Below are positions 37,767 through 45,714 of a DNA stretch of 64,000 nt, piece by piece. Numbering within the stretch: the stretch's first letter is position 1; each line of letters begins with the position of its first letter. The notes below the pieces were generated by a model that saw only the letters and a list, made by a program, of their open reading frames with translations, was not told the origin of the DNA and did no database searches. The position numbers were made by a program, and so were the translations under genes. This DNA is from Methylobacterium sp. PvR107 (lineage in GTDB: Bacteria > Pseudomonadota > Alphaproteobacteria > Rhizobiales > Beijerinckiaceae): the NCBI RefSeq assembly GCF_017833295.1, contig NZ_JAFIBW010000001.1, forward strand, positions 310,001-374,000, written 5' to 3'.

Positions 37767-38324
37767 ATGGCATTGGCCGTGAAGCGCGACGCGCGGATGA
37801 GCGTCGCCGAGTATAGGCGTTGGCTGGAGCCGCGCCCGGACGGGGAGCGTTGGGAGCTGCTCGACGGCGAGCCGGTGCTCATGCCGCCGCCGCGGGAGCG
37901 CCACCAGCGGATCGTGATGAATTTGGCGGGACGTCTCGATTCCCTGGCAGAGCCGCGGGGCTGCCGGGCCATGCCGGGCCTCGCGATCCTCAGCGCGGCG
38001 ATGGATGATCTCGCTCCGGTTCCCGACGTGGTGGTCCGGTGCGGGGCGCCCCTGCCGGACGGCTATGCGGCGGATCCGCTCCTCGTCGCCGAGGTGCTCT
38101 CGACCATGAGCCTGGACCGCGGCCGCAAGATCGACTTCTACCGGACCGTGCCGAGCCTCGCGGTGCTGCTGATCGTCTATTCCGACGAGGCCCGGGTCGA
38201 GGTCTGGCGGCGCGCGGACGCGGATTGGAGCGTGGCGGCGCCCGGGCTCGACGCGGCCGTGACGCTGCCGGAGCTTGATGGCGCCGTGCCGGTGCGCGAC
38301 ATCTATCGCGGCCTCACCTTCTGA
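37767..38324 (+). CDS. Uma2-family (DUF820) putative endonuclease
   Basis: 185 residues from the ATG at 37767, preceded by GGAGG. The PD-(D/E)xK-like fold is indicated by YRRWLEPRPDGERWELLDGEPVLMPPP, PVPDVVVRC (Asp), LLVAEVLSTMSLDRGRKIDFY (Glu and Lys) and LLIVYSDEARVEVWRR. This family is abundant in cyanobacteria and present in Methylobacterium; nuclease activity is predicted from the fold and its biological role is unknown. No toxin-antitoxin partner is adjacent. Confidence 0.87.
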   Translation: MALAVKRDARMSVAEYRRWLEPRPDGERWELLDGEPVLMPPPRERHQRIVMNLAGRLDSLAEPRGCRAMPGLAILSAAMDDLAPVPDVVVRCGAPLPDGYAADPLLVAEVLSTMSLDRGRKIDFYRTVPSLAVLLIVYSDEARVEVWRRADADWSVAAPGLDAAVTLPELDGAVPVRDIYRGLTF

Positions 38325-38382
38325 GCCGCACCCGATCTCAACGGCCGGCTTGCCCGGCCCGGCAGAGCATCAAGGCAACGAC

Positions 38383-38724
38383 TTGCCCCATTTCGAAGAT
38401 TTCTACGCCGCCAAGCTGCGCGGCTCCCTCGGCGTGACGGACGCGGAATCGGTGCTCGACCTGCGCGGCGCCAACCGGGCGACCGCGGAGGCCTCCCTCA
38501 AGGACATGCTGGAGCGCAGCCGCTTCGCCAAGGGCAAGACCGTGGCGATCCGCCTGGACCCGCCGCCGGAGGGCGGGGGCGAGACCCTGTTCCAGCCGGC
38601 CGGGCGCCTGCTCCTCGATGCCAAGCGCCGCGGGCTGATCGAGCGCCTGCAGACGCTGCCGGCCCAGGACGGCCTCGGGTTCTACGTGTCGCTGTCCGGC
38701 CGGGCCGAGCGGACGCCACCGTAG
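38383..38724 (+). CDS. Small conserved-looking hypothetical protein (weakly Smr-like)
   Basis: 113 residues if translation starts at the TTG at 38383, which has AAGG seven bases upstream; the only in-frame ATGs lie inside the previous gene. The sequence HFEDFYAAKLRG, SVLDLRGANRATAEASLKDML, KGKTVAIRLDP and GLGFYVSLSGR is loosely reminiscent of an Smr domain (LDLHG replaced by LDLRG), but this is not secure. It contains mixed alpha/beta character with normal codon use and no signal peptide. Confidence 0.55.
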   Translation: MPHFEDFYAAKLRGSLGVTDAESVLDLRGANRATAEASLKDMLERSRFAKGKTVAIRLDPPPEGGGETLFQPAGRLLLDAKRRGLIERLQTLPAQDGLGFYVSLSGRAERTPP

Positions 38725-38843
38725 CGGGACGGGATCGCGGTGACGGCAACGGATCGGGTCCGAGCCGACGGGCGTTGATCGGTCCCGCACGATCGGATCC
38801 CGCCTATGCCGACCATCGATCCTCTTGCCGTCCGGGTTCGCCG

Positions 38844-39695
38844 ATGAGGCCGCTTCCCGGTGGCCGCAACACGATCGAGCGCATCGCCCGCCTCGGCTAC
38901 GGCGCGCGCGGCGCGGTCTATATCGTGGTGGGCGCCCTGGCGCTGCTCGCGTCCGTCGGGCAGGGCGGGCGGGCCGGCGACAGCAAGGATGCGTTGCGCG
39001 CCGTGCTGGCCGGACCGTTCGGTGCGCTGGTGGTCGGCCTGATCGCGTTGGGGCTCCTCAGCTTCGCGTTCTGGCGCCTGGTCGAGGGCGTCACCGATGC
39101 GGACCGGCGCGGCACCTCGGCCAAAGGCCTCGCGGTCCGCGGGGCGCACCTGATCAGTGCCGGGCTCTATCTGGGACTCGCCGCCAGTGCGGCCTCGCTC
39201 AGCCTCGGCCTCGGGATGAGCGGCGGCGACGGCATGCACGATTGGACCGCTTGGCTCCTGGCTAAGCCCTTCGGACGCTGGCTCGTGGCCCTCGGCGGCC
39301 TTGCGGTGGTCGGCGGCGGATTCGGCTTCCTGGGCAAGGCGTGGCGGGGAGATGTCACCGACCGGCTCGCCCTCGATGCCCGCGCGCGCGAGCGCTGGGC
39401 CGGGCCGATCGGCCGTTTCGGCTACGCGGCGCGGGGCTTGGCCTTCCTGATCATCGGGGGCTTTCTCGTGGCGGCGGCTTGGCATCAGCGTTCCTCGGAC
39501 GCCAAGGGGTTGACCGACGCCTTCGCGCTGCTGCGCGCCCAGCCTTACGGCTGGATCCTGCTCGGGCTCGTCGCGGCGGGCCACGCGGCGTTCGGAGCCT
39601 TCGGGTTGATCCAGGCGCGCTACCGGCACATCGACGCCCCGGACATCGACAGGGTGGACGATGCGGCGGGTGCCGCGGTCCGTGCGCTGACCTGA
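38844..39695 (+). CDS. DUF1206 integral membrane protein
   Basis: 283 residues from the ATG at 38844. Six membrane helices are arranged as three repeated helical pairs; each repeat begins with an IARLGYGARGAVYIVVG-like motif (about 13-29, 90-106 and 193-209: IGRFGYAARGLAFLIIGGF) and ends in a hydrophobic helix with a following Arg/Tyr. The internal triplication is the hallmark of DUF1206. The function is unknown. Confidence 0.88.
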   Translation: MRPLPGGRNTIERIARLGYGARGAVYIVVGALALLASVGQGGRAGDSKDALRAVLAGPFGALVVGLIALGLLSFAFWRLVEGVTDADRRGTSAKGLAVRGAHLISAGLYLGLAASAASLSLGLGMSGGDGMHDWTAWLLAKPFGRWLVALGGLAVVGGGFGFLGKAWRGDVTDRLALDARARERWAGPIGRFGYAARGLAFLIIGGFLVAAAWHQRSSDAKGLTDAFALLRAQPYGWILLGLVAAGHAAFGAFGLIQARYRHIDAPDIDRVDDAAGAAVRALT

Positions 39696-39789
39696 TGCCG
39701 GTAGCGGCGCAGCGCCGGGCCGGTTTCCCGCCGCGTTGACAGGGCCGGTGCCGCGGCGGATACCCCGCGGCATCCCGATCCGGCACCCG

Positions 39790-41781
39790 ATGCAGCAGCG
39801 TTTCTACAAGACCGCGGTGATGGTGGCCCACGACCTCGCGGCGACCGCAGCCGCCGTGGTGCTCACCTTCCTGTTCCGCTTCCAGGGCGGCATGCTCGCC
39901 GAGCGCCTGCAGGCCCTGCCCCTTCTGCTGCCGCCGTTCCTGATCGTCGCAGGCCTCGTCTACGGCCGCTTCCGGCTCTACCGGACCAAGTGGCGCTTCG
40001 CGTCCCTGCAGGATCTCGCCGGGATCGTGCGCGCGGCCAGCGTGCTGGCCCTAGCGCTGCTGGTGACCGACTGGGTGCTGGTCTCGTCGGACCTCTACGG
40101 ATTCTACTTCTTCGGCAAGATCGCGATCCTGCTCTATTGGGTGCTGCAGATCTTCTTCCTGGGCGGCGCGCGGCTCGCGTTCCGCTACCTCAAGGACACA
40201 CGGTCCCGGCTTTCGAGCGCCCGGGCCGCCACGGTCCCGACGCTGCTCCTCGGGCGCGGGGCCGATATCGACGTGCTGATCCGCGCGATCGAGGCCGGTT
40301 CGGTGAAGAAGCTGGCGCCGCGGGGCATCCTCTCGCCCCGGGCGGACGAGCGCGGTCAGTTCATGCGCGGCGTGCCGGTCCTCGGCGGCTTCCCGGATCT
40401 CGAGCGGGTGGTGGCCGATCTCGCCGCCCGCGGCGAGCCGGTGCGGCGGTTGGTGGCCGCCCCGAGCGCCCTCGCCCCGGAGGCTGCGCCCGACGACCTC
40501 CTCGTCCGGGCCCGCCGCCTCGGCCTGCCGCTCGCCCGCGTGGCCGGCCTCGGCGAAGGCGCGCAGGGGCCGCAGCTGGCGCCGCTCGAGATCGAGGATC
40601 TGCTGCTGCGGCCGACCGTGGCCATCGACCGGCAGCGCCTCGAGGCATTCCTCACCGGCCGGGTGGTGGTCACGGGGGGCGGCGGCTCGATCGGCTCCGA
40701 GATCTGCCTGCGGGCCGTGGCCTTCGGGGCCGCCGCGGTGCTGGTTCTCGACTCGTCCGAGCCGGCACTCCACGGCATCCTCAGCCACCCCGCGATCCTG
40801 GCCGCGCAGGCCGAGGTGACCGGTGTCCTCGCCGACATCCGCGACCGCGAGCGGACGTTTCAGGTCATCACGGCGTTCCGGCCGGATTACGTGCTCCACG
40901 CCGCCGCCCTGAAGCAGGTGCCCTATCTGGAGCGGGACTGGCAGGAGGGGATCAAGACCAACGTGTTCGGCTCGATCAACGTCGCCGAGGCCGCGGTCGC
41001 GGCGGGCGCCCGGGCCCTGGTGATGATCTCCACCGACAAGGCGATCGAACCTGTCTCGCAGCTCGGCGTCACCAAGCGCTTCGCCGAGATGGTCGCCCAG
41101 GCCCTCGACGCCGAGCAATCCGTCCGGCCGGAGCACCCCACCCGACTGATCGCCGTGCGGTTCGGCAACGTCCTCGGCTCCGCCGGCTCGGTGGTGCCGG
41201 TGTTCAAGGCGCAGATCGCCCGCGGCGGTCCGGTCACCGTCACCCATCCGGAGATGGTCCGCTACTTCATGACCGTGCGCGAGGCCTGCGACCTCGTGCT
41301 CACGGCCGCCTCTCACGCCGACGGCGAGGCGCGCGCCGCTGCGGATTCGGCGCGCGCCGCGGTCTACGTGCTCAAGATGGGGCAGCCGGTGCGGATCGCG
41401 GATCTGGCCGAGCGCATGATCCGGCTCGCCGGATTCGAGCCCGGCGCAGAGATCGAGATCGCCTATACCGGGGCGCGGCCGGGCGAGCGGCTCAACGAGA
41501 TCCTGTTCGCCCGCGAGGAGCCGCGCGTCACGCTGCCGGGGATCGACGGGGTGATGGCGGCGCGGCCGGTTTTCGCCGACAGGGCGCGCCTTGAGGCCTG
41601 GGTCGCGCAGCTGCGCGGAGCCGTGGCGGCGGGCGATCGGGCGGCCGCGGAGGCGGTCTTCGAGGCGGCGGTGCCGCATTTCCGGGACCGCAATGCCCCG
41701 CGGGCCGGTCGGGTGCCGGCGACCGGCGATGGGATCCCGGAGGCGGCGCCGTTTGCCGGCGCGACCCCGGCCATCGGCTGA
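39790..41781 (+). CDS. Membrane nucleotide-sugar 4,6-dehydratase (CapD/WbpM family)
   Basis: 663 residues from the ATG at 39790. Four N-terminal membrane helices (about 10-135) and a CoA-binding-like middle domain precede an extended SDR domain with TGGGGSIGSE (295-304), DSSEPAL (321-327) and STDKAIEPVS (414-423). Family members convert UDP-GlcNAc to UDP-4-keto-6-deoxy-hexose at the inner membrane. The YxxxK position reads LGVTK (Leu425, Lys429), where soluble relatives have Tyr and WbpM-type proteins have Met; Asp416-Lys417 are kept. With the reductase and WecA-like transferase that converge on it, it likely makes a 6-deoxy-HexNAc for surface polysaccharide. Confidence 0.9.
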   Translation: MQQRFYKTAVMVAHDLAATAAAVVLTFLFRFQGGMLAERLQALPLLLPPFLIVAGLVYGRFRLYRTKWRFASLQDLAGIVRAASVLALALLVTDWVLVSSDLYGFYFFGKIAILLYWVLQIFFLGGARLAFRYLKDTRSRLSSARAATVPTLLLGRGADIDVLIRAIEAGSVKKLAPRGILSPRADERGQFMRGVPVLGGFPDLERVVADLAARGEPVRRLVAAPSALAPEAAPDDLLVRARRLGLPLARVAGLGEGAQGPQLAPLEIEDLLLRPTVAIDRQRLEAFLTGRVVVTGGGGSIGSEICLRAVAFGAAAVLVLDSSEPALHGILSHPAILAAQAEVTGVLADIRDRERTFQVITAFRPDYVLHAAALKQVPYLERDWQEGIKTNVFGSINVAEAAVAAGARALVMISTDKAIEPVSQLGVTKRFAEMVAQALDAEQSVRPEHPTRLIAVRFGNVLGSAGSVVPVFKAQIARGGPVTVTHPEMVRYFMTVREACDLVLTAASHADGEARAAADSARAAVYVLKMGQPVRIADLAERMIRLAGFEPGAEIEIAYTGARPGERLNEILFAREEPRVTLPGIDGVMAARPVFADRARLEAWVAQLRGAVAAGDRAAAEAVFEAAVPHFRDRNAPRAGRVPATGDGIPEAAPFAGATPAIG

Positions 41782-41918
41782 CGCATCCAGCCTTCGGAAG
41801 CGACACAGCGCGTCATGCCTTGTCCGGGGGATCGCTCCGGCATTCCCGGCTCTGCGAGCGGAGCGGGCCCGTCATCCGGGGGCTTCAGCCGGAAACCGTG
41901 TCATCCCGCCCGGAGCGT

Positions 41919-42839
41919 TCAACCGCCCGCCCGCGCGAGCTGCGCCAGCCCGTCCCGGGTCGCGCTGGCCGGATGCCAGCCGAGCGCCGCGAGGCCGTCG
42001 GCACGGGCCACCAGTCCTTCGGCGATGCGGGCGAACTGCGCCTCCCGCCCCGTCATCTGGCAGGCCAGCTTGAGGAAGCCGGCCGGGACCGGGACGAGTC
42101 CCGCGCTGCGGCCCAGGCCCGCGCGGAGCGCCGCGATCATTTCAGGCAGGCTGAGCGGATCCGGGTCGGCCGCGACGAGGGCTCGGTTCAGAGGCTGCGG
42201 TGCCCGCAGGACCGTCGCCACGGCACCCGACAGGCTGTCCAGGGAGATCAGCGAGCGCCGCGCCACGAGACCGCCGAGCGGCAAGGGATAGGGGCTGCGC
42301 GCCAACCGCAGGAGCGCGGCCATGTTGCCCTTCACGCCCGCGCCGTAGACGAGGACCGGGCGGAGCGCGACCCAATCGAGCCCGGCCTCGGCGAGCGCCC
42401 GCTCGGCCTCGAGCTTGGAGCGGCCATAGGCGTCGGTGGGCGTCGCGGGATCGCCCTCCCCGACCACGCCCGGCGCGCTCGCCCCGACCTGGGCGCGGAT
42501 CGAGGACAGGAACACGAACCGGCGCACCTTGGCGCGGGCCGCCGCCTCGGCGAGCTTGCGCGTCGCCTCGGTGTTGAGCGTGCGGTAATCGTCCTCGGGG
42601 GCACCCGACATGGCGTGCGCGAGGCCGGCCGAGTGCACCACCGCGTCGACGCCGCTGAGCGCTGCCGCCATGTTGATCGGGCGCGTCAGGTCGCCGACCA
42701 CCGCGCTCGCGGCACCCTCGGGCAGGGCCGTCGGCCGGCGCAGCAGGACCCGGACCCGGTAGCCGCGGGCCGTGAGATCGGCGAGCAGATGGCGGCCGAT
42801 GAACCCGGTTGCCCCGGTGAGCGCGATGAGTCCGGTCAA
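41919..42839 (-). CDS. NAD-dependent epimerase/reductase (extended SDR, WbpV/WreQ-like)
   Basis: 306 residues. The start is a TTG (42839-42837) overlapping the TGA of the upstream transferase gene; no ATG or GTG precedes the nucleotide-binding motif. The Rossmann motif is TGATGFIG (8-15), and the catalytic triad is recognisable as SS in FVFLSSIRA and YGRSK. The protein resembles 4-ketoreductases acting after CapD/WbpM dehydratases. Such an enzyme would form UDP-QuiNAc or UDP-FucNAc, the sugar then transferred by the coupled upstream gene product. Confidence 0.87.
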   Translation of the reverse strand: MTGLIALTGATGFIGRHLLADLTARGYRVRVLLRRPTALPEGAASAVVGDLTRPINMAAALSGVDAVVHSAGLAHAMSGAPEDDYRTLNTEATRKLAEAAARAKVRRFVFLSSIRAQVGASAPGVVGEGDPATPTDAYGRSKLEAERALAEAGLDWVALRPVLVYGAGVKGNMAALLRLARSPYPLPLGGLVARRSLISLDSLSGAVATVLRAPQPLNRALVAADPDPLSLPEMIAALRAGLGRSAGLVPVPAGFLKLACQMTGREAQFARIAEGLVARADGLAALGWHPASATRDGLAQLARAGG

Positions 42840-43873
42840 GGCTGAACGGCACCTTCGGCTGGGGCCGGCGCCGGGGCGCGGGCGAAGCGGCGGAGCAGGC
42901 CCGCGACCAGGACGAGCCCGGCCGCGAGCGCCCCGAGGGTGACCGGCCAGGACGGCCAAAGCAAGGTCGCGGCGGCGAGCGCCGCCAGGGCGAGGTTGAC
43001 GCCGAAGACGCGCGCCACGATGCCCGGAACGCGCAGGCCGTTCACGGTGGCCCGCTGGTAGTAGTGTCCGCGATGCGCCTCCCAGACCCGCTCGCCCCGG
43101 GCGGCCCGGGCCAGCAGCGTCAGGCTGGCATCGGCCAGGTAGGTGAGCGGCAGCAGCAAGGCGGCCGCGAGGCCGCCCGCCACGGCCAGCTGCCAGAGCA
43201 GCCAGGCGGTGACGAGCCCGATCGGCAGCGACCCGACATCGCCGAGGAAGAGTCTCGCGACCGGCCGGTTGAACGGCGCGAAGCCCAGTAATGCCCCGAG
43301 CAGGCTGGCCGCTACCAGGGCGGGCAACGGCGGCAGGGGCCCGGCGAGGCCGAGCAGCAGGAGGGCCCCGGCGATCGGGACGGCCTCGGCCACCGTCATC
43401 CAGTCGAGCCCGTCCATGAAGTTCGTGAGATTCACGAACCACAGGCCCGCGAGGAGCGTCAGGCCGCGCTCGAGCCAGAGGGGAGCCGCGGGCAGCAGCC
43501 GCCCGTCGAGATGCCAGACCAGCAGGCCGACCGTCGCCGCCTGCACGGCGAGCCGGAACGCGGCCGGCAGCGGGTGGATGTCGTCGACCGCACCCAGGAC
43601 CGCCAGCGCGAGCGTGCTGCCGGCGAGCCAGATCCAGTCCGGCCGGCCGCCGATCTCGGGGGCCGCGATGAAGAGGCCCGAGATCGTGACCAGAGCCGTG
43701 ACGACCGCGATCCCGCCGCCCTGCGGTGTCGGCACCGTGTGGCTCGAACGGGCATTCGGCCGCGCCAGGGCGTAGCGCTGCAGGAGCGGGAACAGGCGCA
43801 GGATCAGCCCGGCCGAGAGGGCGGCGGCGAGCGGGACGGCGAGAAGCAGGAGCGTGGGCAGCGCGGACGGCAT
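42836..43873 (-). CDS. Undecaprenyl-phosphate sugar-1-phosphate transferase (WecA/WbpL family)
   Basis: 345 residues with about ten membrane helices. Conserved polar motifs of the polyprenyl-phosphate HexNAc-1-phosphate transferases are present: DDIHPLP (Mg/catalytic Asp pair, about 97-103), NFMDGLDWM (about 150-158), the FLGDVGSLPIG loop and the cytosolic EAHRGHYYQRA motif, whose HRxHYYQR form is typical of WbpL-like enzymes. It starts a glycan on the lipid carrier at the inner membrane. The short GT4 designation used by databases for this fold should not be confused with retaining glycosyltransferases. Confidence 0.91.
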   Translation of the reverse strand: MPSALPTLLLLAVPLAAALSAGLILRLFPLLQRYALARPNARSSHTVPTPQGGGIAVVTALVTISGLFIAAPEIGGRPDWIWLAGSTLALAVLGAVDDIHPLPAAFRLAVQAATVGLLVWHLDGRLLPAAPLWLERGLTLLAGLWFVNLTNFMDGLDWMTVAEAVPIAGALLLLGLAGPLPPLPALVAASLLGALLGFAPFNRPVARLFLGDVGSLPIGLVTAWLLWQLAVAGGLAAALLLPLTYLADASLTLLARAARGERVWEAHRGHYYQRATVNGLRVPGIVARVFGVNLALAALAAATLLWPSWPVTLGALAAGLVLVAGLLRRFARAPAPAPAEGAVQP

Positions 43874-43917
43874 GGCGCCGTCCTACGCGATCCCGGGCGT
43901 AACCGTGAGGGGGCGGC

Positions 43918-45603
43918 TCACGCCGCCCGCACCGTGGCGAGGAACCGCCCGACCTCGGCGGTCAGATGCTCGGACTGGCGCGACATCTCGGAGGCCGCGC
44001 CGAGCACCTGGGCGGCGGCCGCGCCGGTCTCCTCGGCAGCCTGGGCGAGGCTCGCGATGGTGCCGGTGACCGCGCCGGTCCCGGCCGCCGCCTCGGCCAC
44101 GTTGCGGACGATCTCCTGGGTCGCGGCGCCCTGCTGCTCCACCGCGGCGGCGATCGAGGCCGCCACACCGTCGATCTCGCGGATACGCCGCCCGATCCCG
44201 TCGATCGAGGTCGCGGCCTGCCCGGTGGAGGCCTGGATCCGGGTGATCTGACCGGTGATCTCTTCGGTGGCCCGTGCCGTCTGGCTGGCCAGTTCCTTGA
44301 CCTCGGTGGCGACGACCGCGAAGCCGCGTCCCGCCTCACCGGCGCGGGCCGCCTCGATGGTGGCGTTCAGGGCCAGCAGGTTGGTCTGGGCCGCGATGGT
44401 GGAGATCAGGCCGACCACGTCGCCCACCTTCGCGGCGGCGGCGCTCAGATCCTGCACCAGGGCCACCGTATCGGCCGCCTCGGCGACGGCGATCCGCGCC
44501 AGCTCCGCCGAGCCGCTGACCTGCCGGCCGATCTCCTGGACCGACGAGCCCAGCTCCTCGGCCGCCGCCGCCACGGTGTTGACGTTGGCGGCGGCCTCGT
44601 TGGCGGCCGCCGCGACCGTGCCCGACTGGCCGGCCGAGTCGGTCGCGCTGCCGGTCAGGGACCGGGCCGTCGCCTCCAGCTCGGTTGCGGCCGCCGAGAC
44701 GCCGCCGACGATGCCGCCGACCGCCTGCTCGAAGGCGTCGGCCATGGCCCGGGTCGCGGCCCGGCGCTGGGTCTCGGCATCCGCGCGGGCGAGCGCCGTC
44801 TCGGCCTCGAGGGCGCGGCTCCGGATCAGGTTGTCGCGGAACACCACCACGGAACCGGCCAGCGCGCCGATCTCGTCCCGGCGGCTCTGGCCCGGGATCT
44901 CGGCCTCGGTGTCGCCCGCGGCGAGGCGCTGCGTCGCCGCGGAGATCGCCCGCAGCGGCCGGCTGACGCCGCGCAGCACCATCACCAGGGCGCCCAGCGC
45001 GACGATCAACGCGAGGCCGGCGAGCGCCAGCATGTCCCGGTTGGCGGCCGCGTACGTCTCCTCGATCCGCGTGCCGCTCGCCTTGGCGCCGGCGGCGTTC
45101 AGGTCGACCAGCCGGTCCCATTCCGAGAGTACGGCGTTGATGCCGGCCGACATCGCCGTGTTGTAGATCCGCAGGCCGCCGGCGACGTCGCCGGACGCGG
45201 CCTTGTCCACGGCCTGCCTCTGCAGGTCGGTGTAGGCGTCCAGGTTCCGACGCAGCGCCGCGTATGTGTCGCGCTCGGCCTGTGTGAGCGGCTCGGCCTC
45301 GTAGCGGGTGAACTGCGCGGCGAGCTGATCGCCGCGCTTGGCGATCATGGCCGCAACCTCGGCCCGCAGCTCCGGCGTGTCGGCGGTGATCAGGCGCCCT
45401 CCGTTGACCCGATGGCGCATGATCAGGACGCCGATCCGCCCGAGGGAATCTGTGGTGGGAACGCGCACGTCGCGCAGCTCTGCCGCGGTGGCGTTGACGC
45501 TGCGCAGCTCGGACAGCGAGAGGCCGCTCGTGGCGGCGATCAGGAGAAACAGCGCGGCGAGGCAGAACCCGAGCTTGGCCGCGATCGAGATACCGGTGCG
45601 CAT
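43918..45603 (-). CDS. Methyl-accepting chemotaxis protein
   Basis: 561 residues. A first membrane helix (about 9-30) and a second (about 190-212) bracket a periplasmic four-helix-bundle-like sensor (about 31-188). A HAMP domain follows (about 213-265: [26 protein letters not shown]). The signalling domain contains the hairpin tip [43 protein letters not shown], near canonical with Thr in place of Asp (VVATEV). It reports to CheA/CheW, which are not encoded here, so this is an orphan receptor. The ligand is unknown. There is no C-terminal CheR-binding pentapeptide. Confidence 0.94.
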   Translation of the reverse strand: MRTGISIAAKLGFCLAALFLLIAATSGLSLSELRSVNATAAELRDVRVPTTDSLGRIGVLIMRHRVNGGRLITADTPELRAEVAAMIAKRGDQLAAQFTRYEAEPLTQAERDTYAALRRNLDAYTDLQRQAVDKAASGDVAGGLRIYNTAMSAGINAVLSEWDRLVDLNAAGAKASGTRIEETYAAANRDMLALAGLALIVALGALVMVLRGVSRPLRAISAATQRLAAGDTEAEIPGQSRRDEIGALAGSVVVFRDNLIRSRALEAETALARADAETQRRAATRAMADAFEQAVGGIVGGVSAAATELEATARSLTGSATDSAGQSGTVAAAANEAAANVNTVAAAAEELGSSVQEIGRQVSGSAELARIAVAEAADTVALVQDLSAAAAKVGDVVGLISTIAAQTNLLALNATIEAARAGEAGRGFAVVATEVKELASQTARATEEITGQITRIQASTGQAATSIDGIGRRIREIDGVAASIAAAVEQQGAATQEIVRNVAEAAAGTGAVTGTIASLAQAAEETGAAAAQVLGAASEMSRQSEHLTAEVGRFLATVRAA

Positions 45604-45714
45604 GGGATGTCGCCCTCGGTCCCGGAGGGAAGGACCGAAGGCGTTATGGCGGCAGAACGGTTAAACTTGTTTGAGATGATCTAGCGGCTCGTTCAACCTG
45701 CGCGTGGTGGCCGT

